Origin: Sphingorhabdus sp. Alg239-R122
GTDB taxonomy: Bacteria > Pseudomonadota > Alphaproteobacteria > Sphingomonadales > Sphingomonadaceae
Assembly: GCF_900537065.1 (NCBI RefSeq)
Contig: NZ_UNRC01000005.1
Span: 110,231-174,230, forward strand
Reading direction: 5' to 3'
DNA length: 64,000 nt
The translations under genes and the position numbers were made by a program. Shown here piece after piece: positions 39,429 to 49,657 of the stretch; position 1 is the stretch's first letter; every line of letters starts with the position of its first letter. The notes beneath the pieces are model-generated. The model made no database searches. It worked only from the letters and a program-made list of their open reading frames with translations, and was not told the DNA's origin.

Positions 39429-40804
39429 TGGTAGAGAAAAATAGCAAGAACCTGCCCAAACTGTTGGTGGTCGAGGATGATGCAGGTCTGCAGAAACAGC
39501 TGAAATGGGCTTATGAGGATTTCACTGTCCTGTTGGCGGGAAGCCGGGAAGAAGCACTGACTTTGCTGCGTTCGGAAGAACCCGATGTAGTGACGCTCGA
39601 TCTGGGCCTTCCGCCAGACCCCGACGGCACGACTGAAGGTTTCGCCGCGCTCGAACAGATATTGCAGGCCAAACCGGGCACCAAGGTGATTATCGCCTCT
39701 GGCCACGGAGCGCGCGAAAGCGCGCTGCAGGCAATGGCGCAGGGCGCTTATGATTTTTACAGCAAGCCGGTTGATATTGACGAGTTGGGTATGATCGTAA
39801 AGCGCGCATTCCATGTCCATGCGCTGGAACGTGAAAATATCGCGTTACAGGCCAAGGTAGGTGAGGATCACCGCGTACTGGGTCAGATGGTGACCGCTGC
39901 GCCGGAAATGATGCAGGTAGCGCACACGATTGAACGTGTCGCGAATACCAATGTTTCGGTCATGCTGCTTGGTGCGAGTGGTACCGGCAAGGAATTGTTG
40001 GCGCGCGGCGTGCACGACCAGAGCGAGCGCAAGGCGCAACCATTTGTAGCGATCAATTGTGCAGCCATTCCCGAAAACTTGCTGGAAAGCGAACTTTTTG
40101 GCCATGAGAAAGGGGCTTTTACCGGCGCAGTCAAGACCACCGAAGGCAAGATCGAAATGGCCAATGGCGGCACATTATTTCTGGACGAAGTGGGCGATAT
40201 ACCGCTGCCTCTCCAGGTGAAATTGCTGCGTTTTTTGCAGGAGCGCGTTGTTGAACGCATTGGCGGGCGCAAGCCGATACCTGTCGATACGCGTATTGTA
40301 TGTGCCACGCATCAGAACCTGGAAGCAATGATTGGCGAGGGCAGTTTCCGTGAGGATCTCTATTATCGCCTGGCTGAGATTGTGATCCGTATACCCGCAT
40401 TGGCGCAAAGGCCTGGTGATGCGCCACTGCTCGCCAAGCATTTCCTCGCCAAATATGCGGCGGAATACCAGCCGATGGTCAAGGGTTTTGCCCCTGATGC
40501 ATTGGCGGCTATCGACAGCTGGCAATGGCCCGGTAATGTGCGCGAGTTGGAAAACCGGGTAAAGCGCGCTGTCATCATGGCCGATGGCAAGTTGGTGACA
40601 GCTGCCGACCTTGATATGGCGCAGGGCGAAGAGGAGACAAGTGAATTCCTGAACCTGAAGGCTGCACGCGAAGTGGCTGATCGCAAAGCCATCCGTCACG
40701 CACTGGCACGGACCGAAGGCAACATTTCAAACGCTGCAAAGCTGCTGGGTGTCAGCCGACCGACATTATATGATTTGCTCAAGCAATACGATCTGCAGAA
40801 TTAG
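39428..40804 (+). CDS. prsR: PEP-CTERM-box response regulator PrsR (sigma-54 activator)
   Basis: PrsR is the NtrC-type response regulator paired with PrsK. The 458-residue protein has a receiver domain with Asp58 in VVTLDLGLP as the phosphorylation site. A sigma-54-interacting AAA+ domain follows (Walker A GASGTGKE at 182-189, GAFTGA at 229-234, LFLDEVGDIPLPLQVKLL). The C-terminal Fis-type helix-turn-helix reads NISNAAKLLGVSRPTLYDLL. The ATG shares bases with the prsK stop (TGATG), so they are co-translated. Targets should be sigma-54 promoters of exopolysaccharide or PEP-CTERM genes elsewhere; no xrtA or PEP-CTERM protein is in this window. Confidence 0.94.
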   Translation: MVEKNSKNLPKLLVVEDDAGLQKQLKWAYEDFTVLLAGSREEALTLLRSEEPDVVTLDLGLPPDPDGTTEGFAALEQILQAKPGTKVIIASGHGARESALQAMAQGAYDFYSKPVDIDELGMIVKRAFHVHALERENIALQAKVGEDHRVLGQMVTAAPEMMQVAHTIERVANTNVSVMLLGASGTGKELLARGVHDQSERKAQPFVAINCAAIPENLLESELFGHEKGAFTGAVKTTEGKIEMANGGTLFLDEVGDIPLPLQVKLLRFLQERVVERIGGRKPIPVDTRIVCATHQNLEAMIGEGSFREDLYYRLAEIVIRIPALAQRPGDAPLLAKHFLAKYAAEYQPMVKGFAPDALAAIDSWQWPGNVRELENRVKRAVIMADGKLVTAADLDMAQGEEETSEFLNLKAAREVADRKAIRHALARTEGNISNAAKLLGVSRPTLYDLLKQYDLQN

Positions 40805-40817
40805 GTAAAGCGGATAT

Positions 40818-41165
40818 CTAACAGTCTTCGAGAGACAGAAGTTCCTGTGGAGAGATGCCGATCCGTTTCATCTGTCTGACAACAGGCGGCCAGACGTTTT
40901 GCATGAAATTATCACGCTCCTGCGTGCGCAGCTTTTCCGTGGCGCCGCCTGCGACATACATGCCAACACCGCGTTGCACCTCGACCAGGCCATCGTCCTG
41001 AAACCCCTGATAGGCTTTGGCAACGGTGAGTGGATTTGCACCTTGCTTCGCTGCAAAGCTGCGTACGGATGGCAGCATGTCGCCTTCCTTGTACTCGCCG
41101 CTTAGAATGGAGGCCGCGATAATATCACGCAATTTAAGATATACGGGTTTGGTTGCTTCAGTCAT
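40818..41165 (-). CDS. GntR-family regulator (YtrA-like, short)
   Basis: The 115-residue protein is almost entirely a winged helix of the GntR class (about 8-75; YLKLRDIIAASILSGEYKEG, LPSVRSFAAKQGANPLTVAKAYQGFQ split by one residue, then GLVEVQRGVGMYV). A short helical tail follows. There is no FCD or UTRA effector domain, as in YtrA-type regulators that usually control a neighbouring transporter or their own operon. Its neighbour upstream is a nitroreductase on the same strand, 44 bases away. Confidence 0.88.
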   Translation of the reverse strand: MTEATKPVYLKLRDIIAASILSGEYKEGDMLPSVRSFAAKQGANPLTVAKAYQGFQDDGLVEVQRGVGMYVAGGATEKLRTQERDNFMQNVWPPVVRQMKRIGISPQELLSLEDC

Positions 41166-41209
41166 ACTGCATCACTGCCATAATACAGCGCGTCAGGTCA
41201 AGGGTTTTC

Positions 41210-41791
41210 CTATCCGCCATCCCATTCGGACAGTATATCATCGAGCCTTGGCCGCGGGCGTTCTTCGGGTGGTTTGGCAGGCGATCCAAGATACATAAAA
41301 GCGGCAATACGCTCTGGCGCCGCTCCGAAAAAATCACGCACGGCGTCGCTATAGGCAGGCCAGCCGGTAATCCAGCCGCCGACAAATTCGTGCACATGTG
41401 CGGCGTGCAATATGTTCATGCAGAATGCACCGGTGCTCAGTTCCTGTTCCCATGCAGGGATTTTGCTGCTTTCGCGGGGGGAGTGTAAAATGACCAGCAA
41501 TTCAGGCGCATGACGGGCAAACATATCCATCGCCTCAAGCTCCAGCCTGCCGGCATCGGTTTTTTCCGCAAGGTAAGCCGTTTGCAGTTTTTCGGACAGA
41601 AGCGGACGCTGGCTGGATTTTACATGAACGGCACGCCAAGGGGCAAGTTTGCCATGGTCGGGCGTGCGTAGCGCGTTGGCAACGATATCACGCAGTGCAG
41701 CCGGATCCGGTCCGGGTGCGATCATGTCACGCGGGCGGCATGAACGGCGGGTGGCAATATAGGATGCGGCAGAAGTCAGGTCGTTAAACAT
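41210..41791 (-). CDS. Nitroreductase family protein
   Basis: The 193-residue protein has the nitroreductase fold. The N-terminal ATRRSCRPRDM segment is the FMN-binding Arg region, LRTPDHGKLAPWRAV follows, ILHAAHVHEFVGGWITGWPAY lies near the C-terminal half as the flavin-phosphate region, and AFMYLGSPAK ends the core. Enzymes of this family reduce quinones, nitro compounds or related substrates with NAD(P)H; the substrate here is unknown. ATG 41791 fits the family start, although no strong ribosome site precedes it. It is divergent from the peptide transporter and probably co-transcribed with the GntR gene. Confidence 0.88.
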   Translation of the reverse strand: MFNDLTSAASYIATRRSCRPRDMIAPGPDPAALRDIVANALRTPDHGKLAPWRAVHVKSSQRPLLSEKLQTAYLAEKTDAGRLELEAMDMFARHAPELLVILHSPRESSKIPAWEQELSTGAFCMNILHAAHVHEFVGGWITGWPAYSDAVRDFFGAAPERIAAFMYLGSPAKPPEERPRPRLDDILSEWDGG

Positions 41792-41919
41792 GAAAAACCA
41801 TGTAGGGAATATGTCGGAAAATCGCCATAAATTTATAGCAATTGAAACAATCTTCTTCACACGAGCAATTTTTTGGCTACTGTGCGGGAATCAAAATGCC
41901 CGTAAGTGGCATGTATGGG

Positions 41920-41934
41920 GGAGAAATATTCTCC
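41920..41934. promoter_or_regulatory. Perfect palindrome upstream of peptide transporter
   Basis: GGAGAAATATTCTCC is a perfect 6-3-6 palindrome, 60 bases before the transporter ATG and between divergent genes. A small hairpin (ACCCG 41951-41955 with CGGGT 41964-41968) follows. The palindrome is a candidate operator for the transporter / amidohydrolase operon. The cognate regulator is unknown. Confidence 0.4.
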
Positions 41935-41994
41935 ACAAATTGTTGAATTCACCCGTAATTTCCCGGGTCCGAGAATATCTGAAGGTATGAATTT

Positions 41995-43635
41995 ATGACT
42001 TTTGAGCTAGTGCTTTTCTATGGTGCGGTGGTTGTTCTTGCTGCATTCCTGCTTGGCGGCCTGTTTATTGTGACACGTCCGCAACCCGAATTTGCGGGAC
42101 ATCCAAAAGGGCTTTTTGTCCTTTTCCTTGCCGAAATGTGGGAACGTTTTTCCTATTACGGCATGCGCGCATTGCTGATTTTCTATCTCGTCCAGCATTG
42201 GATGTTTTCTGATAGTGAAGCCAGTATCATATATGGTGCATATACGGCTCTGGTCTATATCACACCTGTAGTTGGTGGCTATTTGGCGGATAAGTACCTG
42301 GGCCAGCGCAAAGCGGTTCTGTTTGGTGCTGTGCTGCTGACGATCGGTCACTTTTTCATGGCCTTTGAGGGCAGTGGCGGACAATCTGATCCGGTTATCA
42401 ATGTCTTCTGGCTTGCTCTTGCTCTCATCATTGTGGGTTCAGGCTTTCTGAAAGCCAATATCTCGGTGATTGTCGGTCAACTTTATTCACGTACGGATAT
42501 CCGCCGTGACCCGGCTTATACAATTTTCTATATGGGCATTAACGTTGGTGCGGCGACGGCATCCATTATCTGTGGTTATCTGGGGCAAACCTACGGTTGG
42601 CAATATGGCTTTGGCCTTGCTGGAATCGGTATGCTGATCGGTCTGATCTTCTTCGTACTCGGTAAGCCATTGCTGATGGGCAAAGGCGAGCCGTCTAACC
42701 CGGAATACCTGCGTGAAACCGTTGGCGGTTTCAAACGCGAATGGTTATTTTACGGCATCGGTCTCCTGATGGTTGCCCTCTGCTGGACACTGGTACAGTA
42801 TCAGCAAGTTGTCGGTTATTTCCTTGGCGGTTTTGGTGCCATTTTGGTGGGTTATGTTATGCTCACCGCTGTAACCAAGCTAACATCAGAAGAGCGTGAT
42901 CGTATTTTTGCGGCTATGTTCCTGATTTTTGTCTCCATTGTCTTCTGGGCATTGTTTGAACAAGCGGGCTCCAGTCTCAACCTCTTCACAGACCGTCATG
43001 TTGACCGTGCGGGTGTGGAAGCATCCATGTTCCAGTCAATCAACGCAATCTATATCATCTTGCTTGCACCGGTTTTCGCAATGATCTGGCAGTTTCTTGG
43101 CCAGCGCGGGGCAGAACCTTCCGCACCGATGAAATTTGGCCTTGGCGTTGTGCAGGTTGGTATTGGCTTCCTGGTGCTGGTATGGGGCGCACGTTCAGTG
43201 GGCATTGATATTCCGACACCGGTTATCTTTATCTTCCTGCTCTACCTATTGCACACCACTGGTGAGCTTTGCCTCAGCCCAGTGGGCCTTTCGGCGATGA
43301 ACCGTCTGGCTCCGTCGCATATGGCCTCACTGATTATGGGTGTATGGTTCTTTGCTTCGGCAACCGGTAATTTCGCTGCTGGCCTAATAGCCTCGGCTAC
43401 AGGCGCAGAAGGCGTTGGTGAAACCGCCGGTAAAGAGGTAGTGCTGGATGTTTATCAGACAGTTGGTCTGTATGCTGTGGGCATTGGTGTTGCCGTGATG
43501 GTGATCAGCCCGTTCATCAAGAAACTGATGCACCTGGATACATTGGCGGACGAGACGATTGATGATGACCTGCTTGGTCAGAGCGATATCGGTGAACCAC
43601 AGGCGGCGGGCATTCATCCTGCCACCCGTGACTAA
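41995..43635 (+). CDS. POT-family proton-coupled oligopeptide transporter
   Basis: The 546-residue protein is a polytopic symporter with about 14 helices that imports di- and tripeptides with protons. The proton-coupling motif EMWERFSYYGMRALLIFYL (residues about 47-65) is intact, as is the PTR2-type segment GYLADKYLGQRKAV, and ELCLSPVGLSAMNRLAPS lies near the C-terminal half. It heads a probable operon with two secreted amidohydrolases, which suggests uptake of peptides and their products. A palindrome lies upstream. Confidence 0.95.
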   Translation: MTFELVLFYGAVVVLAAFLLGGLFIVTRPQPEFAGHPKGLFVLFLAEMWERFSYYGMRALLIFYLVQHWMFSDSEASIIYGAYTALVYITPVVGGYLADKYLGQRKAVLFGAVLLTIGHFFMAFEGSGGQSDPVINVFWLALALIIVGSGFLKANISVIVGQLYSRTDIRRDPAYTIFYMGINVGAATASIICGYLGQTYGWQYGFGLAGIGMLIGLIFFVLGKPLLMGKGEPSNPEYLRETVGGFKREWLFYGIGLLMVALCWTLVQYQQVVGYFLGGFGAILVGYVMLTAVTKLTSEERDRIFAAMFLIFVSIVFWALFEQAGSSLNLFTDRHVDRAGVEASMFQSINAIYIILLAPVFAMIWQFLGQRGAEPSAPMKFGLGVVQVGIGFLVLVWGARSVGIDIPTPVIFIFLLYLLHTTGELCLSPVGLSAMNRLAPSHMASLIMGVWFFASATGNFAAGLIASATGAEGVGETAGKEVVLDVYQTVGLYAVGIGVAVMVISPFIKKLMHLDTLADETIDDDLLGQSDIGEPQAAGIHPATRD

Positions 43636-43674
43636 TCCGGCACGATAGGGAAAACTACTTATAGGGGAAACCGT

Positions 43675-45096
43675 ATGCGCATAGCTTTGTTGGCACCATT
43701 GCTGTCAATTGCAATGGTGGGATGTGCCGCCAGCTCTTCGGATAACAAGGTCCAGAGCAATGGCAGTGCCGAAACTGACAAGACAGAGCGTGTACGGTTC
43801 TCCGATAATCCTTATCCCTCTACCTATAAACCTTATCCGTCCGCTGCGACTGTCATAACCGGGGCTACCGTTTATGACGGGGAGGGCGGACGTATTGATA
43901 GCGGCGTGGTGTTCCTGTCAGGTGGGAAGATTGTCTCTGTCGGGGGGCCGGATACGGCTATACCGGACGGTGCGACAGTGCTTGACGGCACTGGAAAATA
44001 TGTAACGCCTGGCATTATCGATGTGCACAGCCATCTGGGCAATTATCCATCGCCTTCGGTCGATGCGGTATCAGACGGCAATGAAGTGACCGGACCTGTC
44101 ACGCCCGATGTATGGGCGGAACACGGCGTATGGCCGCAGGACCCGGGGTTCAGCCGCGCGCTCGCTAATGGCGGCGTGACGTCACTGCAGATACTTCCTG
44201 GCTCGGCCAACCTGTTCGGCGGCCGTTCAGTGACGCTGAAAAATGTGGCCGCCCGCACTACACAGGCGATGAAATTTCCCGATGCGCCCTATGGCCTGAA
44301 AATGGCGTGTGGCGAAAACCCGAAACGTGTTTATGGCTCACGGCGGCAGAAACCTGGCAGCCGGATGGGCAATCTGGCGCTCAACCGCCAGACTTGGGCA
44401 AAGGCGGTGGAATATAAGCGCCGCTGGGACAAGTATGCCGATAAAGGCGGTACGCCGCCTGCGCGAAATATCGGCATGGATACGCTGAAAGGTGCATTGG
44501 AAGGCAAGATCAAAATCCACAACCACTGTTACCGCGCCGATGAAATGGCGACGGTGATCGATATGGCCAAGGAATTCGGTTATACCGTATCGGCGTTTCA
44601 TCACGCAGTTGAAAGCTACAAGATTGCCGACCTGCTGCGCGACAATGGCATTTGTTCAGCAATGTGGGCCGACTGGTGGGGGTTCAAGCTGGAAGCCTAT
44701 GACGGGATTCCGGAAAATGCGGCACTGGTTGAAAATGCCGGAGCCTGCGCCATCATTCACAGCGATGATGAGGACCAGATACAAAGGCTTAATCAGGAAG
44801 CGGCAAAAGCACTGGCCGATGGCCGCCGCATGGGGCTGGATATCAGCGATGCGACAGCGATCCGCTGGATCACCTATAATGCCGCGAAAGCGCTTGGTAT
44901 TGAGGAGCGCACCGGCAGCCTGAAAGCTGGCAAGATGGCAGATGTCGTACTGTGGAACGGCAATCCCTTGAGCGTATATTCGCGCCCCGAAAAAGTCTGG
45001 GTGGATGGCGCGCTGCTTTACGATGCGAACGATCCTGCACGCCGTCCGGTGAGCGACTTTGAACTTGGCCAACCTGGTGAGGGAGATGTGAAATGA
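43675..45096 (+). CDS. Secreted amidohydrolase, imidazolonepropionase-like (lipoprotein)
   Basis: The 473-residue protein has a lipoprotein signal (LLSIAMVGC, Cys17) and the amidohydrolase TIM-barrel. Metal-site motifs are present: HSHLG at the end of strand 1, KIHNHCYRADEM on strand 5, SAFHHAVESYK on strand 6, and IIHSDDEDQIQR on strand 8. GENPKRVYG is typical of this imidazolonepropionase-like subgroup. It probably hydrolyses a peptide-like or cyclic amide substrate in the periplasm. It lies 39 bases after the transporter, and its TGA overlaps the ATG of a second, paired amidohydrolase. Confidence 0.9.
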   Translation: MRIALLAPLLSIAMVGCAASSSDNKVQSNGSAETDKTERVRFSDNPYPSTYKPYPSAATVITGATVYDGEGGRIDSGVVFLSGGKIVSVGGPDTAIPDGATVLDGTGKYVTPGIIDVHSHLGNYPSPSVDAVSDGNEVTGPVTPDVWAEHGVWPQDPGFSRALANGGVTSLQILPGSANLFGGRSVTLKNVAARTTQAMKFPDAPYGLKMACGENPKRVYGSRRQKPGSRMGNLALNRQTWAKAVEYKRRWDKYADKGGTPPARNIGMDTLKGALEGKIKIHNHCYRADEMATVIDMAKEFGYTVSAFHHAVESYKIADLLRDNGICSAMWADWWGFKLEAYDGIPENAALVENAGACAIIHSDDEDQIQRLNQEAAKALADGRRMGLDISDATAIRWITYNAAKALGIEERTGSLKAGKMADVVLWNGNPLSVYSRPEKVWVDGALLYDANDPARRPVSDFELGQPGEGDVK

Positions 45097-46379
45097 AGAA
45101 ATATCTTCTCTTCGCATTGGCATTGATCGCCGCACCTGCCGCCGCCGAAACCGTGGCTATAACAGGCGGCAAGGTCGTAATTGGCGATGGCAGCGCTCCG
45201 GTTGAGGGCGGCACGGTCGTGCTGCGCGATGGCAAGGTAGTTGCTGCTGGCAGCGATGTATCTATACCCGCGGATGCGCGGCGGGTGGATGCAACGGGCC
45301 GCTGGGTGACACCAGGTATTTTTGCAGGGTTCAGCCGGGTTGGGCTCAGTGAAATTGGCGCCGTCAGCCAGACCAATGATATTAGCGGTGGCAGCTCTGC
45401 CTATAATGCGTCGATAGACGTCGTTCCGGCCATCAATCCAAAAGCATCGGCCATCGCTGTCAACCGTACGGCGGGGGTGACCCGTGCCGTTGTAGCACCT
45501 TCAACCGGACGGAATATTTTTGCCGGGTTCGGTGCTGTGATTGACCTGGGGCAGGATTATGATGCCATAACCAAGGCGCGCGCCTTTCAGTTTGTCGAAT
45601 TTGGGGAAAGCGGCGCAGCAGAAGCAGGCGGCAGCCGCAGCGCGCTTTATGCTGAGTTTCGCTCCATGCTGGCCGAAGCGGCGCGTTATGCACGTGGACC
45701 AGTGTCATATGATTCTGATATTCTCACACGCTCTGATGCCCGCGCACTGCAGGATGTGATAAATGGCCGTGTCCGGCTTGTTGTTCATGTCGAACGCGCG
45801 TCGGATATATTGCAGCTTATCAAGCTGGGCCGTGAATATCCGCGCATCAAACTGGTGATGGTGGGGGTAAGCGAAGGCTGGCTCGTGGCGGACAAGATCG
45901 CGGCATCAGGCATTCCGGTGATTGCATCCGCGCTGAATGACCTGCCCGAATCATTTGAAAGCATTGCCGCGACACAGTCCAATATCGGCCGCATGAAGCG
46001 CGCCGGGGTCAATATCGCCATTGGCATGATTAATGACTGGGACCAGACACAGCTGCGCTATTCGGCCCAATATGCGGGTAACCTTGTGGCGATTGGCAAG
46101 ATCCCGGGCGCGAGCGGCCTGAGTTGGGACGAAGCATTTGCCGCTATTACATCAGGTCCTGCCAAGACACTGGGGATCGACGGCCGTATCGGGTCGCTCA
46201 GGCCAGGCAGGGCGGGCGATGTGGTAATATGGGACGGAGATCCGCTTGAGCTGTCCTCGGCGCCTGTCATGGTGATGATTGACGGCGTGCAGCAATCTCT
46301 TGACAACCGGCAGGCACGTTTGCGCGAACGGTACCGTACCCCGGAAGAAGACACACTGCCAAAAGCCTATGAAAGGTAG
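45093..46379 (+). CDS. Amidohydrolase-fold protein lacking the HxH metal motif
   Basis: The 428-residue protein has a signal peptide (YLLFALALIAAPAAA) and the composite beta-sandwich/TIM-barrel layout of amidohydrolases, ending IDGRIGSLRPGRAGDVVIWDGDPL. The usual HxH after VTPG is replaced by FAGFSRVG, and other His ligands are not evident (VMVGVS and SALNDLPES occupy the strand-6 and strand-8 positions). It therefore looks like a catalytically altered or inactive partner of the preceding enzyme. The four-base ATGA overlap implies tight co-expression, perhaps in a hetero-oligomer. Confidence 0.85.
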   Translation: MKKYLLFALALIAAPAAAETVAITGGKVVIGDGSAPVEGGTVVLRDGKVVAAGSDVSIPADARRVDATGRWVTPGIFAGFSRVGLSEIGAVSQTNDISGGSSAYNASIDVVPAINPKASAIAVNRTAGVTRAVVAPSTGRNIFAGFGAVIDLGQDYDAITKARAFQFVEFGESGAAEAGGSRSALYAEFRSMLAEAARYARGPVSYDSDILTRSDARALQDVINGRVRLVVHVERASDILQLIKLGREYPRIKLVMVGVSEGWLVADKIAASGIPVIASALNDLPESFESIAATQSNIGRMKRAGVNIAIGMINDWDQTQLRYSAQYAGNLVAIGKIPGASGLSWDEAFAAITSGPAKTLGIDGRIGSLRPGRAGDVVIWDGDPLELSSAPVMVMIDGVQQSLDNRQARLRERYRTPEEDTLPKAYER

Positions 46380-46409
46380 TCCAACGCCGCAATCAAGGAG
46401 ACATAAGTC

Positions 46410-47084
46410 ATAAACCCTGTAATTGCTCTGCTGCTTGCTTGTACGGCTTTCGTCGCCAGTCATTTTATCATGTCACACCCTATGCGCGATGGCCTTGTAG
46501 CACGCTTTGGTACGGGCGGTTTTCTGGGGCTTTATTCGCTGGTTGCGGCGATTTTCCTGGGCCTGATGATCTGGGCCTATATGTCTATCCCGTCCAGTGC
46601 GCCTTATTGGGGCGCAGGACGCGGTATATGGGACAGCGCGACGCTTGTCATGCTTGTGGCGTCCATTCTTTATGTCGGCTCAAATATCCGCAATCCCGCA
46701 CTGCCGAATCCGAAAGCGGCTGAGCGGGATATCCCCCCTCCACATGGCGTGTTTCGCATCACACGCCATCCGATGATGTGGTCATTCGCGCTTTGGGCGC
46801 TGGTGCATATCATGATCGCGCCGCGGATCGATAATTTCATCCTGATGGGCAGTATTATCTTCCTCGCACTGGTCGGCGCGCATATGCAGGACCGCAAGAA
46901 GGAACGGCTATTGGGCGATGCGTGGCGGCAATGGAAATCGGCGACCAGTTTCATACCGTTTGGCAGGGGGCTGGCCGCACCAGGCTGGATCGCATTTGTG
47001 GGCGGTATTCTGCTATGGCTTCTCGCCACCTGGCTACATGCGCCGCTGGGCGCGCCTGAAGCAGGCATATGGTCTTACCTGTAG
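46410..47084 (+). CDS. NnrU family membrane protein (apparent ATA start)
   Basis: The protein has five or six membrane helices and the NnrU motifs SHPMRDGLVARFGTGGFLGL, PHGVFRITRHPMMWSFALWA and DRKKERLLGDAWRQW, near positions expected for this family. NnrU is linked to nitric-oxide or heme-related metabolism in denitrifiers, but many non-denitrifiers carry it and its role is unclear. The N-terminus homologous to other members (NPVIALLLACTAFVASHFI) begins at an ATA codon at 46410, with AAGGAG ending nine bases upstream and an in-frame stop at 46404. ATG 46470 would delete the first helix. The 224-residue reading is therefore preferred. Confidence 0.82.
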   Translation: MNPVIALLLACTAFVASHFIMSHPMRDGLVARFGTGGFLGLYSLVAAIFLGLMIWAYMSIPSSAPYWGAGRGIWDSATLVMLVASILYVGSNIRNPALPNPKAAERDIPPPHGVFRITRHPMMWSFALWALVHIMIAPRIDNFILMGSIIFLALVGAHMQDRKKERLLGDAWRQWKSATSFIPFGRGLAAPGWIAFVGGILLWLLATWLHAPLGAPEAGIWSYL

Positions 47085-47086
47085 TA

Positions 47087-48075
<989 letters not shown>

Positions 48076-48079
<4 letters not shown>

Positions 48080-49524
48080 AAGCCTGTGTCCCTTTGTATC
48101 TGCGGAATTTTATTGTCCGATCTGGCGAGCGGAATTTCGCCGCGCGCGGAGCGGCCCATATAATCCAGTAAGTCGCGGCGTAATTCCGGTGCGAACAGGT
48201 ATAGCGCAATAACATTGGGTATGGCCATCAGGAAAAAAGCGCTGTCAATCAAGTCGAACACACTGTTTTTGTCGAGCAGGGCGGCCACGGGCAGTACAAA
48301 AATATAGGCAAGCTTATAACCCAAAGAGCGCCATTTTCCGGCGCCGAACATATATTCAAATCCCTGCAGGCCGTAAAATCCCCATGCGCATAACGTGCTG
48401 TGCGCGAACAGCAGTACAGCAAGTGTCAGCAGCCATGGGAACCAGCTTGAAATCTGGGCAAATGCTGCGACCGTAATGCTGATATCGCCTTCTGGAACTT
48501 GCCATGTGCCCGCCAGCACGATGGCAATCGCCCCAAGCGAACAGACGATCACGGTATCGATAAATGGCTCCAGCAGGGCAACAAGCCCCTCGGAAGCGGG
48601 TTCATGGGTGCGGGCCTGCGCATGGGCGACAACGGCCGAACCAACACCCGCTTCGGATGAGTAGACCGCGCGCTGCATGCCGACGATAAAAGCGCCAACC
48701 ATGCCGCCTGCCACTGCGTCACCGGAAAAGGCGTCGCTCACTATCAGGGCGATGGCATTTGGCACTTCGGCAAAGTTCACGGCGATGATAATCAGCACGC
48801 CCGTGAGATATATCAGCGCCATGAATGGAACGAGAATGGATGTCACGCGGCCAAGGCGCTTGACCCCGCCAATCACCACCAGGCCAACGAAAAAGGCCAT
48901 GACAAGGCCGAAGATCAGCTTGTTGTTAAAACTGTTTTCCATACCGCTGGTGGAAACCAGTGCGGACAGGCTCTGATTGACCTGCACCATGGGGATTGCA
49001 CCGACGAACAGCAGTACGGCATAGATACCGCCGAGTACCAGTCCCAGTTTTGCCATGCCTTTGGCGCGAAAACCGTTTTTCAGGGAGTACATCGGCCCGC
49101 CACGCACTGTGCCATCGGCATCGACTTCGCGGTATTTGAGGCCCAGCGTGACCTCCGCGCATTTCAGTGTCATTGCAAAGAAACCGATGATAAACATCCA
49201 GAATGCTGCACCTGGTCCGCCGCTGGCTATGGCGACCGCGACCCCGGCGATATTGCCTAGGCCCACCGTGCCCGACAATGCGGTGGTCAGTGCGGAAAAC
49301 TGCGAGATATGCCCCGGGGCTTTCGGATCGTCATAACGCCCGCGCAGCACACGGAATGCAGTCGGTATGGCGCGCAGATTGATAAAGCCGAACCAAATCG
49401 TGAAAATCACCATTGGTATGGCCAGCCACAACACCACCCACGGAATTTCACTTCCGAAAAAAGGGATTTTCATGAATACCGTGCTGTTCAGCCAGCTAAT
49501 CGCATCTGTCAGGAAATTGATCAT
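48076..49524 (-). CDS. Alanine/glycine:cation symporter (AGCS family)
   Basis: The 482-residue protein has about 10-11 membrane helices and the AGCS signatures FSALTTALSGTVGLGNIAGV near residues 54-73 and SEAGVGSAVVAHAQARTHEP near 290. It imports D- or L-alanine or glycine with Na+ or H+. The ATG is in a clean position and the next gene, glmM, is divergent 133 bases away. Coupling to the aldo/keto reductase downstream does not suggest a shared substrate. Confidence 0.93.
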
Positions 49525-49657
49525 CCCGCCAACTCTGGCATGTTCCGGCCATGACAGGAAGTAAATATTTCCCCCTGCGGCCTTCCCACCCTTGCATGGC
49601 GGCGGGCTTTACGTGCATGACAGGACATAAGTAAGAAACAGTGCGGGCGAACCATTT

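Noticed and set aside
40818..41165. Truncated GntR regulator
   Set aside because: YtrA-type GntR proteins naturally consist of the winged helix plus a short tail, so the length is normal.
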